A stretch of 64,000 nt of DNA from an uncultured Pelagibacteraceae bacterium (GCA_902597515.1 CACJYB010000001.1:16385-80384); one strand, 5' to 3'. Shown: positions 25,108 through 36,010, counted from the first letter of the stretch. The notes: generated by a model from the letters alone, not told the origin. Translations and numbers: made by a program.

Positions 25108-25692
25108 ATGCTAAAAAAAATTCCAAACATATTAACAATAGGAAGAATAATAATTGTTCCTTTTTTTGTTTTAGCTTTTTATCTTCCAGGATTTTATGGT
25201 GATCTAACTGCTTTAATATTATTTATTATTGCATCATTTACAGACTTCTTGGATGGTATGCTGGCTAGAATGTTTGGAGTAGAGTCAAAACTGGGAGAAT
25301 TATTAGATCCCATAGCTGATAAGATCATTGTTGCTACAGCATTAATACTTCTGGTTATGGATGGAACAATCAGAAATTATGAGGTAATTGCAGCAATAAT
25401 AATTCTCACAAGAGAAATTTTAATTTCAGGTTTAAGAGAGTTTTTAGCAAAGGGAAAAATAAAACTTCCTGTTTCAAATCTTGCTAAGCTTAAAACAGTA
25501 TTACAGATGGTATCAATTGCTCTTTTATTGTCTGGAGATACTGGAAATAAAATAATTAATTTCCAAGATTATAATGCTCAAACTATAGGTATAATTCTTT
25601 TGTGGTTATCAGCTGCTTTAACACTTTTTACTGCATATGATTATATGCGAAAAGGTATTGATCACGCTATGTCTGAAGACAGTAAAGACTAG
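25108..25692 (+). CDS. pgsA: CDP-diacylglycerol-glycerol-3-phosphate 3-phosphatidyltransferase
   Basis: CDP-alcohol phosphotransferase motif DFLDGMLARMFGVESKLGELLDPIADKI. Confidence 0.95.
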   Translation: MLKKIPNILTIGRIIIVPFFVLAFYLPGFYGDLTALILFIIASFTDFLDGMLARMFGVESKLGELLDPIADKIIVATALILLVMDGTIRNYEVIAAIIILTREILISGLREFLAKGKIKLPVSNLAKLKTVLQMVSIALLLSGDTGNKIINFQDYNAQTIGIILLWLSAALTLFTAYDYMRKGIDHAMSEDSKD

Positions 25693-26570
25693 GCTGCTTT
25701 TTTCTTCCTAACTAATGCCTGATAACTTTCATTTAAATCAATAATAGTATCACAAACTTTAAACTGATTTTCAGCGATACAAGATACTGGTGTTACCTCT
25801 GCTGCTGTTCCTGTTAAAAAACATCCAACAAAATTTGGTAATTCGGTTGGACTAATTTTTCTTTCATGTACTTTTATATTTTTTGATTTTGCAATTCCAA
25901 TTACAGTTCTTCTTGTAATACCATCTAAAAAAGAATCTGGTATTGGAGTGTGAATTTCTCCATTTTTATCTTTGAAAAAAATATTTGCTCCAGTTGCTTC
26001 AGCAACATTCCCTTCGTGATCAAGCATTAAAGAGTCTGTATATCCTTGCTTTTCTGCCTCATGTTTTGATAGAGTACAAATCATATAAAGACCTGATGCC
26101 TTTGTATCCCAAGGAATTGTATTAGGTGCGGGCCTTCTCCAATTTGAAATATTTAACCTTATTCCCTCTACTTTTAGTTTAGGATCAAAATATGATCCCC
26201 ATTCCCATGTTGCAATCGCAACATGTATTTTTGTTTGTTGCGCAGAAATAGCCATCATCTCACTACCCCTCCAAGCAACAGGTCTTACATAACCGTTTTC
26301 TACTTTTTGAGTTGCTATAATTTTATTTGATGCATTATTGATTTCTTCTTCTGTATATGGAATTTCAAAACCCATTCTTCTTGCAGAGTGAAAAAATCTA
26401 GCTGTGTGCTCTTCTAATTTGAAAATTGAACCATCATAAACTCTCTCACCCTCAAATACACAACTAGCGTAGTGCATACCATGGCTTAAAACATGTAGTT
26501 TGACGTCAGCCCAATCAACTAATTCGTTGTTGTACCATATTTTTCCAGATCGCTTGTCGTAAGGTATCAT
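25689..26570 (-). CDS. ilvE: Branched-chain amino acid aminotransferase
   Basis: SHGMHYASCVFEGERVYDG, ATGANIFF, DGITRRTVI. Confidence 0.93.
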   Translation of the reverse strand: MIPYDKRSGKIWYNNELVDWADVKLHVLSHGMHYASCVFEGERVYDGSIFKLEEHTARFFHSARRMGFEIPYTEEEINNASNKIIATQKVENGYVRPVAWRGSEMMAISAQQTKIHVAIATWEWGSYFDPKLKVEGIRLNISNWRRPAPNTIPWDTKASGLYMICTLSKHEAEKQGYTDSLMLDHEGNVAEATGANIFFKDKNGEIHTPIPDSFLDGITRRTVIGIAKSKNIKVHERKISPTELPNFVGCFLTGTAAEVTPVSCIAENQFKVCDTIIDLNESYQALVRKKKAA

Positions 26571-26643
26571 GTGTGAAAATTTTTTTAATTTATAAATGAA
26601 AAATATCTTTGTATCTTTAATATGTCAATATAACTTACCTATT

Positions 26644-27081
26644 ATGAAAGAACTTTTATATTTAAAAGATGACCAGCTTAAAGACCTAATTGAAAAACTA
26701 TTCGTAAGCTATAGAGAAACTTTTTCTGACTCTAAAAAAATATTAGATAGATATTCAATTGGTTTAGCGCACCATAAAGTAATTCATTTACTGTCAATGT
26801 ATGAAGGGATCTCAATTTCTGAGCTGCTTAAGAGATTAAAAGTCACAAAACAAAGCTTAAATCGTGTTCTCAAAGATTTGATTGCACTTGAAATCGTCAT
26901 TTTTAAAAAAGATGACCAAGATACTAGGGTAAAGCATGTTTTTCTTAATGATAAAGGTAAAAAAATTTTTAATGAAATTTTCAATTTACAAAAAAAGAGA
27001 ATTTATAATGCTTTGCTAAATTCAAGTTCTGAAGAAGTTATAAATTTTGATAATGTACTAAGTAAAATAATTAATGGATAA
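26644..27081 (+). CDS. MarR family transcriptional regulator
   Basis: LAHHKVIHLLSMYEGISISELLKRLKVTKQSLNRVLKDLIALEIV winged HTH; start at MKELLYL inferred (track ORF 26596). Confidence 0.82.
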   Translation: MKELLYLKDDQLKDLIEKLFVSYRETFSDSKKILDRYSIGLAHHKVIHLLSMYEGISISELLKRLKVTKQSLNRVLKDLIALEIVIFKKDDQDTRVKHVFLNDKGKKIFNEIFNLQKKRIYNALLNSSSEEVINFDNVLSKIING

Positions 27082-27751
27082 GTTTATTGCGCATATACTA
27101 GTAGTTGATGATGATGATGGAATTAGATCTCTCGTAAAAAAGTATTTAAATGAAAATAAATTCCTAGTCACTACTGCAGAAAGTGCAGAAAATGCTTTGG
27201 AGAAAATAAAAATAATAAAGTTTGATTTAATAGTTTTAGATATCATGATGCCAGGTAAAAGTGGGCTTGAATTTGTAAAAGAAAATAAAAAAAAATTAGA
27301 TACGCCAGTTATACTTCTGACAGCTAAAGGGGAAGCAAGTGAAAGGGTTGAGGGGTTAGAAATTGGTGCTGATGATTATTTGCCGAAACCATTTGAACCA
27401 AAAGAATTAATTTTAAGAATACAAAACATATTAAATAAAACAATTAAAACAGATCAGAAAAGAGTTATAGAATTTGCAAATGTGAAAATTGATTTGAATA
27501 AACTTTTAATATTTAAAAGTGATAAAGAATTTAAGATTAATGCAACCGAAAAAACAATTTTAGAAAAAATGATTAATAACCCAGGCAAAACATTTTCTAG
27601 AGAAGATATTGGCCAATTAATTAATCTAGATAAAGAAAGATCAATAGATGTTATTATTACTCGGCTTAGAAAAAAAATTGAAATTGATCCAAAAAATCCA
27701 AAATTTTTACAGACAATAAGAGGTGCAGGATATGTTCTCTGGATTGAGTAA
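27074..27751 (+). CDS. OmpR-family response regulator
   Basis: Receiver (VVDDDDGIRSL, VLDIMMPGKSG, LLTAKGEASERVEGLEIGADDYLPKPFEPKELILRI) and winged-helix output domain. Confidence 0.95.
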   Translation: MDKFIAHILVVDDDDGIRSLVKKYLNENKFLVTTAESAENALEKIKIIKFDLIVLDIMMPGKSGLEFVKENKKKLDTPVILLTAKGEASERVEGLEIGADDYLPKPFEPKELILRIQNILNKTIKTDQKRVIEFANVKIDLNKLLIFKSDKEFKINATEKTILEKMINNPGKTFSREDIGQLINLDKERSIDVIITRLRKKIEIDPKNPKFLQTIRGAGYVLWIE

Positions 27752-29051
27752 TTACTTAAAAAAAATATTACCAAAAAGATTATTTTATAGAGCGCTTCTC
27801 ATAGTTGCTATTCCTGTTTTGGTTTTGCAACTAGTAATTACAATTGTTTTTTTTGATAGCCTTTGGATAAAAACAAACAAAGGCATGACAAGAACCTTGG
27901 TAAATGAAATTAGTACATTTATTGAGGCCTATGGAAGCGAGCAAGAAAATAAACAAGAGTTGGTAGATCTTTTTTCCATATTTTTAGATTTAAATATTGA
28001 GTTCACCAATAACGAAAAATTACAAAATACAGATACTGAAAGATGGTTTAGCCCTATAGATAGAACTTTAAGAAGAGAACTAAAATCTAAATTTGGATTA
28101 GATGAATACTGGTTTGATACAACAAGTTATAAAGAATTAATTGATTTAAGAATTAAATACGAAGATGGTTATTTTAAATTTTTAGTGCCTAAAGATAGAG
28201 TTGCAAGTTCTTCAGCAAGAATATTTGCACTTTGGATCACAGTACCTGCAATTATAATGGTGATTATTTCTCTAATATTTTTAAAAAATCAAACTAGACC
28301 AATCACTAACCTAGCTCGTGCGGCTGAAAGGTTTGGTAAAGGAGAAAATATTGAAGAGTTCAAACCTTCTGGAGCTCTTGAAATAAGACAAGCAGGACAT
28401 GAATTTGATAAAATGAGAAAGAGAATTGAAAGACACATAAATCAAAGAACAGAAATGTTATCTGGAATAAGTCATGATTTAAGAACACCCTTAACAAGGA
28501 TGAAACTACAATTAGCTTTTATAAAAGATAAAGAAACTGTTAATAAATTGACTGAAGACATCAATGAAATGGAGAAAATGCTAAATGAATATTTACAATT
28601 CACCAGCTCATCATATGTTGAAAAAGATGAAATGTTTAATCTATCTGAATTAATTTCAGAAGTTATTGAAAAATATAATAATGAAAATATTTCACAAAAC
28701 TTGACACCAAGAATTTACTTTAATGGCAGGAAAAATTTAATTAATAGATGTGTAAATAATTTAATTGATAATGCACTGAAATATGCAAATAAAGTTGAAA
28801 TTAGCTTAAATAAAAAAAATACAAACTTATTCATTATTATTGATGATGATGGTCCTGGAATACCAAAAAATGAGTATGAGAATGTATTTAAACCTTTCTA
28901 TAAAATAGATAAGGGTCGGGCAGAATCTAAATCAAGTGTTGGTCTTGGCTTATCAATTTCATCAGACATTATCAAATCTCATGGAGGAAATATAATGTTA
29001 GAAAAATCAAAAATGGATGGTTTAAGAGTTAAGATTTTCTTGCCTGTTTAA
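27723..29051 (+). CDS. EnvZ-like sensor histidine kinase
   Basis: HAMP, GISHDLRTPLTRMKLQL H-box, NNLIDNALKYA N-box, DDGPGIP, GLGLSIS. Confidence 0.95.
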   Translation: MQDMFSGLSNYLKKILPKRLFYRALLIVAIPVLVLQLVITIVFFDSLWIKTNKGMTRTLVNEISTFIEAYGSEQENKQELVDLFSIFLDLNIEFTNNEKLQNTDTERWFSPIDRTLRRELKSKFGLDEYWFDTTSYKELIDLRIKYEDGYFKFLVPKDRVASSSARIFALWITVPAIIMVIISLIFLKNQTRPITNLARAAERFGKGENIEEFKPSGALEIRQAGHEFDKMRKRIERHINQRTEMLSGISHDLRTPLTRMKLQLAFIKDKETVNKLTEDINEMEKMLNEYLQFTSSSYVEKDEMFNLSELISEVIEKYNNENISQNLTPRIYFNGRKNLINRCVNNLIDNALKYANKVEISLNKKNTNLFIIIDDDGPGIPKNEYENVFKPFYKIDKGRAESKSSVGLGLSISSDIIKSHGGNIMLEKSKMDGLRVKIFLPV

Positions 29052-29295
29052 CTTTTTTACTTTTTTTTTTCTTAAGTTTATTTATCATATTTTCAAGATT
29101 CTCTACACGCTTTGAGAGTACTTCAAACTCATCTTTGCTTGTAAGTTTCATTTTAAACACAAACTCATCTCTTTTAGATTTTAAAATATTAAATAATTCA
29201 GTCGTTAAGTCTTTTGAAGATACTAGTCCCTGCTCTATTAATTTAGCAAACTTATCAATTATAAATTTAGAATTTTTCATATTTAAGATATACAA
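29029..29295 (-). CDS. UbiK/YqiC-BMFP family accessory factor
   Basis: Small coiled-coil protein with YqiC-like SKDEFEVLSKRVENLENMINKLKKK; convergent 23-bp overlap with the kinase gene. Confidence 0.7.
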   Translation of the reverse strand: MYILNMKNSKFIIDKFAKLIEQGLVSSKDLTTELFNILKSKRDEFVFKMKLTSKDEFEVLSKRVENLENMINKLKKKKSKKVKQARKS

Positions 29296-29312
29296 TATAA
29301 GTATTATTAAAA

Positions 29313-30083
29313 ATGTTCATTAATAATTTTGACCCAGTAGCCTTAGAAATATTTTCTTTAGAAATCAGGTGGTATTCTTTAGCTTATATATTTGGAATTA
29401 TATTAGGCTGGATTCTTGCTAAAAAATTATTTATCCAAGACATAGAAGTTAAAAATAAATTTGATGATTATTTAACTTATTTAATCATAGGTATAATTTT
29501 AGGGGGAAGACTTGGTTATATTTTTATTTACAATTTTAGTTTTTATATAAATAATCCATTAGATATATTTAAAATTTGGCAAGGAGGAATGTCCTTCCAT
29601 GGTGGATTAATTGGAGTTATTTTCGCATCTATATTTTTTGCTAAAAAAAATAATCAAAACCCATTCTTATATTTGGATATTGTCGCTTTAGTAGCTCCAG
29701 TGGGGTTATTTTTTGGACGAATAGCAAACTTTATAAATTCAGAGTTATATGGAACTATAACTAGTGTGCCCTGGGCAGTAACATTTGTTCAGATAGATAA
29801 TCTTCCTAGGCATCCCTCGCAATTATATGAAGCACTATTAGAGGGTTTATTTTTATTTTTATTATTAATTTATTTTAAAAACAAATTTTCAAATAAACCT
29901 GGTGTAATTTCAGGATTATTTTTAATAATTTACTCAATCTTCAGATTTATTGTTGAATTTTATAGAGTTCCAGACGAACAGCTAGGTTATATATTTTTAA
30001 ACTTAACGATGGGGCAAGTAGCAAGTTTAATATTTATATTATCAGGGGTAATCTTATTTTATTTAAAATATGAAACTCGCTAA
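29313..30083 (+). CDS. lgt: Prolipoprotein diacylglyceryl transferase
   Basis: IRWYSLAYIFGIILGW, GGRLGY, GGMSFHGGLIG, GRIANFINSELYG, RHPSQLYEALLEG. Confidence 0.97.
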   Translation: MFINNFDPVALEIFSLEIRWYSLAYIFGIILGWILAKKLFIQDIEVKNKFDDYLTYLIIGIILGGRLGYIFIYNFSFYINNPLDIFKIWQGGMSFHGGLIGVIFASIFFAKKNNQNPFLYLDIVALVAPVGLFFGRIANFINSELYGTITSVPWAVTFVQIDNLPRHPSQLYEALLEGLFLFLLLIYFKNKFSNKPGVISGLFLIIYSIFRFIVEFYRVPDEQLGYIFLNLTMGQVASLIFILSGVILFYLKYETR

Positions 30084-31122
30084 AACAAATAATTTACCAT
30101 TAGATCAATTTATAAATTTTGCTCTTTACGATAAGGATAAAGGTTTTTATATGAAAAAGAATCCTTTTGGTGAAGATGGAGATTTTATTACTGCTCCCAA
30201 TATCACAAGATTATTTTCAGAGATTATTGCAATTTGGACAATTACTTTTTGGAAAAGTTTAGGCTCTCCAAAAAAATTTAATTTGCTAGAACTGGGAGCT
30301 GGAAATGGCGAAATGATGAAAGTCATTGATGAGACACTTATTAATTTTCCCGAATGTTACAATGCCTGCAGTTTTATAATTCATGAAAAAAGTGATTTTT
30401 TAATAAATGAACAAAAAAAAAATTTAAATTCTAAAAAATTTTCATGGTTAAAAGATATTGAAAAAATAAAATCTAAACCAACAATTTTTTTAGCTAATGA
30501 ATTCTTTGATGCCGTACCAATCAAACAATTTTTTAAAAAAAAAGATGGTTGGTTTGAAAGATACGTGTCTATGAATGATGCAAAAAAAGCTGAATTTAAC
30601 GAAGAAAAAATAGATATAGAAAAAATCGAAAAATATCTAAATTTTGAAATATCAAAAAATCAGGACATAATAGAATATTCACCAGACACTTTTAAATATT
30701 TAAGAACAATTTGCGACCTAGTGCAAAAAAATGATGGAGGAATGTTAATAATTGATTATGGTTATGCAGACAGCAAAATGCATGAAACCCTTCAGGCGAT
30801 AAATAACCATAAATATTCTAACATTTTAGAAAATATTGGAGACTCTGATATTACTTACAATATAAACTTTCATTCTTTTGAGAAATTTATAAGTCAGTTT
30901 AAAGAAATTAATTCAATTTTTACAAATCAAAAAAAATTTTTAACAAGTATGGGTATTCTTCAAAGAGCAGAAATAATCAGCAAAAATATAGCATTTTCTA
31001 AAAAAGCAGATTTATTTTATAGGGTAAGACGTTTGATAGATGACAAGCAGATGGGTGAATTATTCAAAGTCATGCTTATAAAAAATAAGAAAAATAATTT
31101 TAGAACAGGTTTTCAAAATTGA
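30070..31122 (+). CDS. MidA/NDUFAF7-type SAM-dependent methyltransferase
   Basis: FGEDGDFITAPNITRLFSEIIA, LELGAGNGEMM, ANEFFDAVPI, IIDYGYA. Confidence 0.9.
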   Translation: MKLAKTNNLPLDQFINFALYDKDKGFYMKKNPFGEDGDFITAPNITRLFSEIIAIWTITFWKSLGSPKKFNLLELGAGNGEMMKVIDETLINFPECYNACSFIIHEKSDFLINEQKKNLNSKKFSWLKDIEKIKSKPTIFLANEFFDAVPIKQFFKKKDGWFERYVSMNDAKKAEFNEEKIDIEKIEKYLNFEISKNQDIIEYSPDTFKYLRTICDLVQKNDGGMLIIDYGYADSKMHETLQAINNHKYSNILENIGDSDITYNINFHSFEKFISQFKEINSIFTNQKKFLTSMGILQRAEIISKNIAFSKKADLFYRVRRLIDDKQMGELFKVMLIKNKKNNFRTGFQN

Positions 31123-31877
31123 TAAAATCAAAAAAACTCTCAAAAATTAAAAATATTAAACATGGTTTTTTTAATAAAACTGGCGGTAAATCAAAAAGAA
31201 TTTATAAAAGTTTAAACTGTGGTCCTGGTTCTAAAGACAATCCGTCAGATGTTAAAAAAAATTTAAAAATAGTTATAAAAAAAATAAAAAGCACCGCTAA
31301 AAGTATTTTTTTACTTCATCAAATACATAGTGATAAATTTGTTTATATTGATGAAAAAAACACATTTAAATCAAAACCAAAAGCAGACGCAGTAATTACA
31401 AATCAAAAAAACATGCCAATTGGCGTTTTAACTGCTGATTGTGTGCCAATTTTAATCTGTGATGAAAGAACAAAATTAGTTGCAGCAATTCATGCGGGAT
31501 GGAAAGGTGCATACAAAGATATAATTAGCAAAGTAATCCAATTTATGATCAAAAAAGGATCTAATCCTAAAAATATTACTGCAGCTATCGGACCTGCTAT
31601 CTCAGCTAAAAATTATGAAGTAAAAGCAGATTTTAAAAGAAAATTTATAAAAAAGGATAAAAAAAATAATAAATTTTTTAAAATTAAGTACAAAAAGCTT
31701 TATTTTGATTTACCTAAATATGTGAAATCATGTCTTTTAAAGAATAAAATAAAAAATATTGAGTCTTTAAATATTGATACATTTGATATTAATAATAATT
31801 TTTTTAGTGCAAGAAGAGCGTTAAGGCTAAATCATGATGATTATGGTAGAAATATTTCAATAATTATGCTTTATTAG
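31119..31877 (+). CDS. pgeF: Multicopper polyphenol oxidase / purine nucleoside phosphorylase (PgeF family)
   Basis: HQIHSDKFVYID, ADAVITNQKNMPIGVLTADCVPIL, AIHAGWKGAYKDI, AAIGPAIS. Confidence 0.92.
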   Translation: MIKSKKLSKIKNIKHGFFNKTGGKSKRIYKSLNCGPGSKDNPSDVKKNLKIVIKKIKSTAKSIFLLHQIHSDKFVYIDEKNTFKSKPKADAVITNQKNMPIGVLTADCVPILICDERTKLVAAIHAGWKGAYKDIISKVIQFMIKKGSNPKNITAAIGPAISAKNYEVKADFKRKFIKKDKKNNKFFKIKYKKLYFDLPKYVKSCLLKNKIKNIESLNIDTFDINNNFFSARRALRLNHDDYGRNISIIMLY

Positions 31878-31886
31878 GCTTTTTTA

Positions 31887-32819
31887 ATGAAATTATTATC
31901 CGGAAATAGCAACAAACCATTAAGCAAGAGTATTGCTAAATATCTAAAATCTAAATTAGTAAACTCTAGTATTAGAAATTTTTCTGATGGAGAAATCTAT
32001 GTGGAAATAAATGAAAATATTAGAGGTAATAGTATTTTTTTAATTCAATCTGTTTCATCTCCTGCAAATGATAACCTAATGGAATTACTACTATGTATTG
32101 ATGCACTTAAGAGATCGTCAGCAAAAAATATTACTGCTGTTATTCCGTACTTTGGTTATGCTAGACAAGATAGAAAAGTTGCACCAAGAACCTCAATTTC
32201 AGCAAAACTTGTCTCAAATCTAATTACTAAAGCAGGAGCAGATAGAGTTGTTACTGTTGATTTGCATGCAGGACAAATTCAAGGATTTTTTGATATTCCA
32301 GTAGATAACTTGTTCGCAACACCTATTTTTGCAAGACATGTAAAAAAAAAGATAAAAAGTAAAAATCTAATTTGTGTTGCACCAGATGTTGGTGGTACTG
32401 AGAGAGCTAGAGCACTAGGAAAGATTTTAAATGTTGGACTAGCAATTGTAGATAAAAGAAGACCAAAGCCAGGTCAATCTCAAGTAATGAATATTATTGG
32501 AGATGTTAAAGGAAAAACTTGTATTCTTGTTGACGATATAATCGATTCAGGTGGTACAATTGTAAACGCAGCTAAGGCTCTTAAAGATCGAGGTGCCAAA
32601 GAAGTTTATGTTTACATTACTCACGGTGTACTTAGTGGAGAAGCTGTAAACAAAATTAAAAAATCAGTAATTAAAAATTTAGTAATAACTGATACAATTG
32701 ATAACATGAACAGAGTTAAAGGTGCTAAAAACATTGAAGTTCTGTCAATTTCAGGGCTTATGGGAGAAGCAATTAAAAGAATATCTAATTCAACCTCAGT
32801 ATCAGATTTATTCAAATAA
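31887..32819 (+). CDS. prs: Ribose-phosphate pyrophosphokinase
   Basis: [55 protein letters not shown]. Confidence 0.97.
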   Translation: MKLLSGNSNKPLSKSIAKYLKSKLVNSSIRNFSDGEIYVEINENIRGNSIFLIQSVSSPANDNLMELLLCIDALKRSSAKNITAVIPYFGYARQDRKVAPRTSISAKLVSNLITKAGADRVVTVDLHAGQIQGFFDIPVDNLFATPIFARHVKKKIKSKNLICVAPDVGGTERARALGKILNVGLAIVDKRRPKPGQSQVMNIIGDVKGKTCILVDDIIDSGGTIVNAAKALKDRGAKEVYVYITHGVLSGEAVNKIKKSVIKNLVITDTIDNMNRVKGAKNIEVLSISGLMGEAIKRISNSTSVSDLFK

Positions 32820-32864
32820 ATACCTTGAGTTATTAAGTAACTTGAGCTAAAAACCCTTGTTTTT

Positions 32865-33578
32865 ATGAATTCATTAGACGCCAACATCAGAAATACCAAA
32901 ACTAAAGGTGAATTAAATTCATTAAGAGATAATGGTAATGTGCCTGCTATAATTTATGGTGGTGAGGCTCAAAACGAGAAAATTTCAATATCTAAAAAGA
33001 TACTCAAGTCACTAATTGAAAAAGAAAACTTTTTATCAAGCATCATAACTTTAAATGTTGATGGTAAACCTCAAAAAGTTCTACCAAGAGAAATAAAATA
33101 TGACATTATTTCAGATGAACCAATTCATGTAGACTTTCTGAGAATAGTTTCAGGCATAAAAGTTAGAATTGAAGTTCCAGTAAAATTTTTAAATCATGAA
33201 AAATCTCCTGGTTTGAAAAGAGGTGGGGTTTTAAACATTGTAAGAAGAAAAGTTGAGCTAAAATGTCCAAGTGAAAAAATTCCTGAAAATCTTGTGATAG
33301 ATCTTGATGGAGTTGATATTGGAGAGAGTTTTAAGATCTCTTCTATAAATCTTGACAGTGATGTTACTCCTACAATTCAAGGAAGAGATTTCGTAATTGC
33401 AACTCTAGCAGCTCCGACTGTTATGAAAGAACCTGAAAAACCTGCAGAAGCTGAGGCGGCTGAGGGAGAAGGTGCTGAAGGAGCAGAAGCAGCAGCAGCT
33501 GAAGGTGGAGATAAGCCAGCAGCTGAAGGTGATAAAAAAGAAGGTGAAGATAAAAAACCCGCTGAAGAAAAAAAATAA
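32865..33578 (+). CDS. rplY: 50S ribosomal protein L25/general stress protein Ctc
   Basis: GNVPAIIYGG, LPREIKYDIISDEPIHVDFLRI; C-terminal Ala/Glu-rich tail. Confidence 0.92.
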   Translation: MNSLDANIRNTKTKGELNSLRDNGNVPAIIYGGEAQNEKISISKKILKSLIEKENFLSSIITLNVDGKPQKVLPREIKYDIISDEPIHVDFLRIVSGIKVRIEVPVKFLNHEKSPGLKRGGVLNIVRRKVELKCPSEKIPENLVIDLDGVDIGESFKISSINLDSDVTPTIQGRDFVIATLAAPTVMKEPEKPAEAEAAEGEGAEGAEAAAAEGGDKPAAEGDKKEGEDKKPAEEKK

Positions 33579-33619
33579 GTTAACTAAAATTGAATTTTAT
33601 CCTCCAATATTAATATTTT

Positions 33620-34180
33620 ATGCTTCTACTTGTAGGATTAGGCAATCCAACCCCAGACAGTGAAAACAATAGACACAATATTGGTTTTAAAATCATAGAT
33701 GCAATAAATAAAAAATTTGGACTTTCAAAACAAAAACCAAAATTCAAAGGACTTCTTACTACTGGCAATGTGGGAGAACAAAAAGTTTATGCAATTAAAC
33801 CTTTAACATTTATGAATAATTCTGGAATTTGTATTAGAGAATTAATTGAATATTTCAAAATAGATGCTGAGGATGTTATCGTTTTTCATGACGATCTAGA
33901 TGTAGAATTTGGAAAAATAAAAGTAAAATTTGGTGGCTCTGATGCAGGACATAACGGAATTGCATCAATAGATAAGTTTATTGGCAAAGATTATTCAAGA
34001 GTGCGAATAGGAATTGGTAAACCAAAAGATAAAATGGAAGTTAGTGATTTTGTTCTTCAAAATTTTGATGAAGATGAAATGCTTGGATTGGAAAAAGTTA
34101 CCAATAACATCACAGATTCTATTTCAATACTTATCGACAAAAAATTAGATTTATTCTCTAGCACTGTAAATAATAAATAA
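33620..34180 (+). CDS. pth: Peptidyl-tRNA hydrolase
   Basis: VGLGNPTPDSENNRHNIGFKIID, KPLTFMNNSG, FHDDLDVEFGKIKVKFGGSDAGHNGIASI. Confidence 0.96.
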   Translation: MLLLVGLGNPTPDSENNRHNIGFKIIDAINKKFGLSKQKPKFKGLLTTGNVGEQKVYAIKPLTFMNNSGICIRELIEYFKIDAEDVIVFHDDLDVEFGKIKVKFGGSDAGHNGIASIDKFIGKDYSRVRIGIGKPKDKMEVSDFVLQNFDEDEMLGLEKVTNNITDSISILIDKKLDLFSSTVNNK

Positions 34181-35253
34181 TGAGTTTTAAATGTGGAATT
34201 GTTGGTTTGCCTAATGTGGGTAAATCTACACTCTTCAACGCGCTTACAAACTCAAGCAAAGCACAAGCTGCAAATTTTCCGTTTTGTACGATAGATCCCA
34301 ATGTAGGAATAGTCCCCGTTCCAGACGAAAGATTGAACAAATTATCAGAAGTTTCAAAATCAAAAAAAACAATAAATACAACTATTTCATTTGTGGATAT
34401 AGCTGGTCTTGTTAAAGGTGCATCTAAAGGTGAAGGATTAGGCAATAAATTTCTGTCCCACATAAGGGAAGTTGATGCAGTTATTCATATGATTAGATGC
34501 TTTGACTCAGACGATATTCAAAATGTTAATCCTGACGTTGACCCTATAAGAGATCTTGAAATCATTGAAACTGAGATGATGCTAGCTGACCTAGAGTCTA
34601 TACACAAAAGACTTGAAAAAAATAATAAAAAAAATGTGGAAGAAAACCAACTTAAAATTTTAGAGATTGCATTAGACTGCATTAATAATGATAAAGATAT
34701 ATCAATATTAAATTCTCAATTTGATACAAAACAACTTAATCAAAGTGGTCTTTTATCAATAAAACCAAAGATCTTTGTTTGTAATGTAGATGAACAAAGT
34801 GTACAGAATGGAAATGAATATACTAAAGACTTTATCGAAAAATTTGGAAAAGATAACACTCTGATTGTTTCTGCAGACATAGAAAACCAAATAAATGAAT
34901 TAGCAAAAGATGAAAAAAAAAATTATATGGATATGATTGGTTTAAAAGATACAGGTTTAAGTATGTTAATTCAAAAGGGGTATAAAATATTAGAACTTGA
35001 TACATATTTTACCTCTGGACCTGAAGAAACAAGAGCGTGGACAATACAAAAAAATTGTACTGCACCTAAAGCTGCAGGAGAAATTCATACAGATTTTGAA
35101 AAAGGTTTCATTAGAGCTGAAACTATATCTTATGAGGATTTTGTAGCCAATAATGGATGGGTAAATTCTAAGGCTAACGGAAAAATGAGATTAGAGGGTA
35201 AAGACTATATTGTTAAAGATGGCGATGTATTAAACTTCAGATTCAACACGTGA
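34180..35253 (+). CDS. ychF: Redox-regulated ATPase YchF
   Basis: GIVGLPNVGKSTLFNALT, NFPFCTIDPNVG, C-terminal TGS domain. Confidence 0.97.
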   Translation: MSFKCGIVGLPNVGKSTLFNALTNSSKAQAANFPFCTIDPNVGIVPVPDERLNKLSEVSKSKKTINTTISFVDIAGLVKGASKGEGLGNKFLSHIREVDAVIHMIRCFDSDDIQNVNPDVDPIRDLEIIETEMMLADLESIHKRLEKNNKKNVEENQLKILEIALDCINNDKDISILNSQFDTKQLNQSGLLSIKPKIFVCNVDEQSVQNGNEYTKDFIEKFGKDNTLIVSADIENQINELAKDEKKNYMDMIGLKDTGLSMLIQKGYKILELDTYFTSGPEETRAWTIQKNCTAPKAAGEIHTDFEKGFIRAETISYEDFVANNGWVNSKANGKMRLEGKDYIVKDGDVLNFRFNT

Positions 35254-36009
35254 CCAGATTCTTTTCATACTAAAATAAACTAAAACAGTTAAAATAATTA
35301 AATAAACAATCGCTTTAAAGCCCATCTGATGTCGAGATTCTAAATGAGGTTCAGCTGACCACATTAAGAAGGTCGTTACATCTTTTGACATCTGTTCTAC
35401 TGTTGCATTTGTTCCGTCACCATACTCTACTAATCCATCTGATAATGGAGCAGCCATTCTAATTTTATTACCATACATATATTTGTTGTAATAAACTCCG
35501 TCATCTAAAGATACGTTGCTAGGAGCTTCTTCATATCCTTGTAATAAAGAATATATGTAATCAACTCCACCACCTCGAGCTTTAACCAAAACAGACATGT
35601 CTGGAGGGTATGCACCACCATTTGCCGCTTGGGCAGCTTTTACATTGTCATATGGCATTACAAATTTATCAGATAATTTACCTGGTCTTGTAAACATTTC
35701 ACCATCTGAATTTGGACCATCAGTTACTTCAAATGAAGCTGCTATAGCTTTAGCTTGAGCTTCAGAGAATTCTGGCCCTCCTGGCTCTGCTAAATTTCTA
35801 TAACTTAAATACTTCATAGAATGACATGAGGCACATACTTCAGTATAAACTTGATAACCTCTTTGAAGAGAAGCTCTATCAAATTTTCCAAATAGACCCT
35901 TAAAACTCCAGTCAGTTTTTAGATATTCTACTTTTTCAGCAGCAAAAGAATTTGAATTTGAAGTAATAATTAAGATTATTATAGAAAATAATTTAAATAA
36001 ATTTTTCAC
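35230..36009 (-). CDS. petC: Cytochrome c1
   Basis: CASCH haem motif; PDMSVLVKARGGGVDYIYSLL; C-terminal TM anchor. Confidence 0.95.
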   Translation of the reverse strand: MKNLFKLFSIIILIITSNSNSFAAEKVEYLKTDWSFKGLFGKFDRASLQRGYQVYTEVCASCHSMKYLSYRNLAEPGGPEFSEAQAKAIAASFEVTDGPNSDGEMFTRPGKLSDKFVMPYDNVKAAQAANGGAYPPDMSVLVKARGGGVDYIYSLLQGYEEAPSNVSLDDGVYYNKYMYGNKIRMAAPLSDGLVEYGDGTNATVEQMSKDVTTFLMWSAEPHLESRHQMGFKAIVYLIILTVLVYFSMKRIWSRVESEV

Positions 36010-36010
36010 C

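Noticed and set aside
33472-33663. 63-aa ORF overlapping the rplY tail and pth start
   Set aside because: Out-of-frame reading of the repetitive L25 tail; overlaps two well-supported genes.
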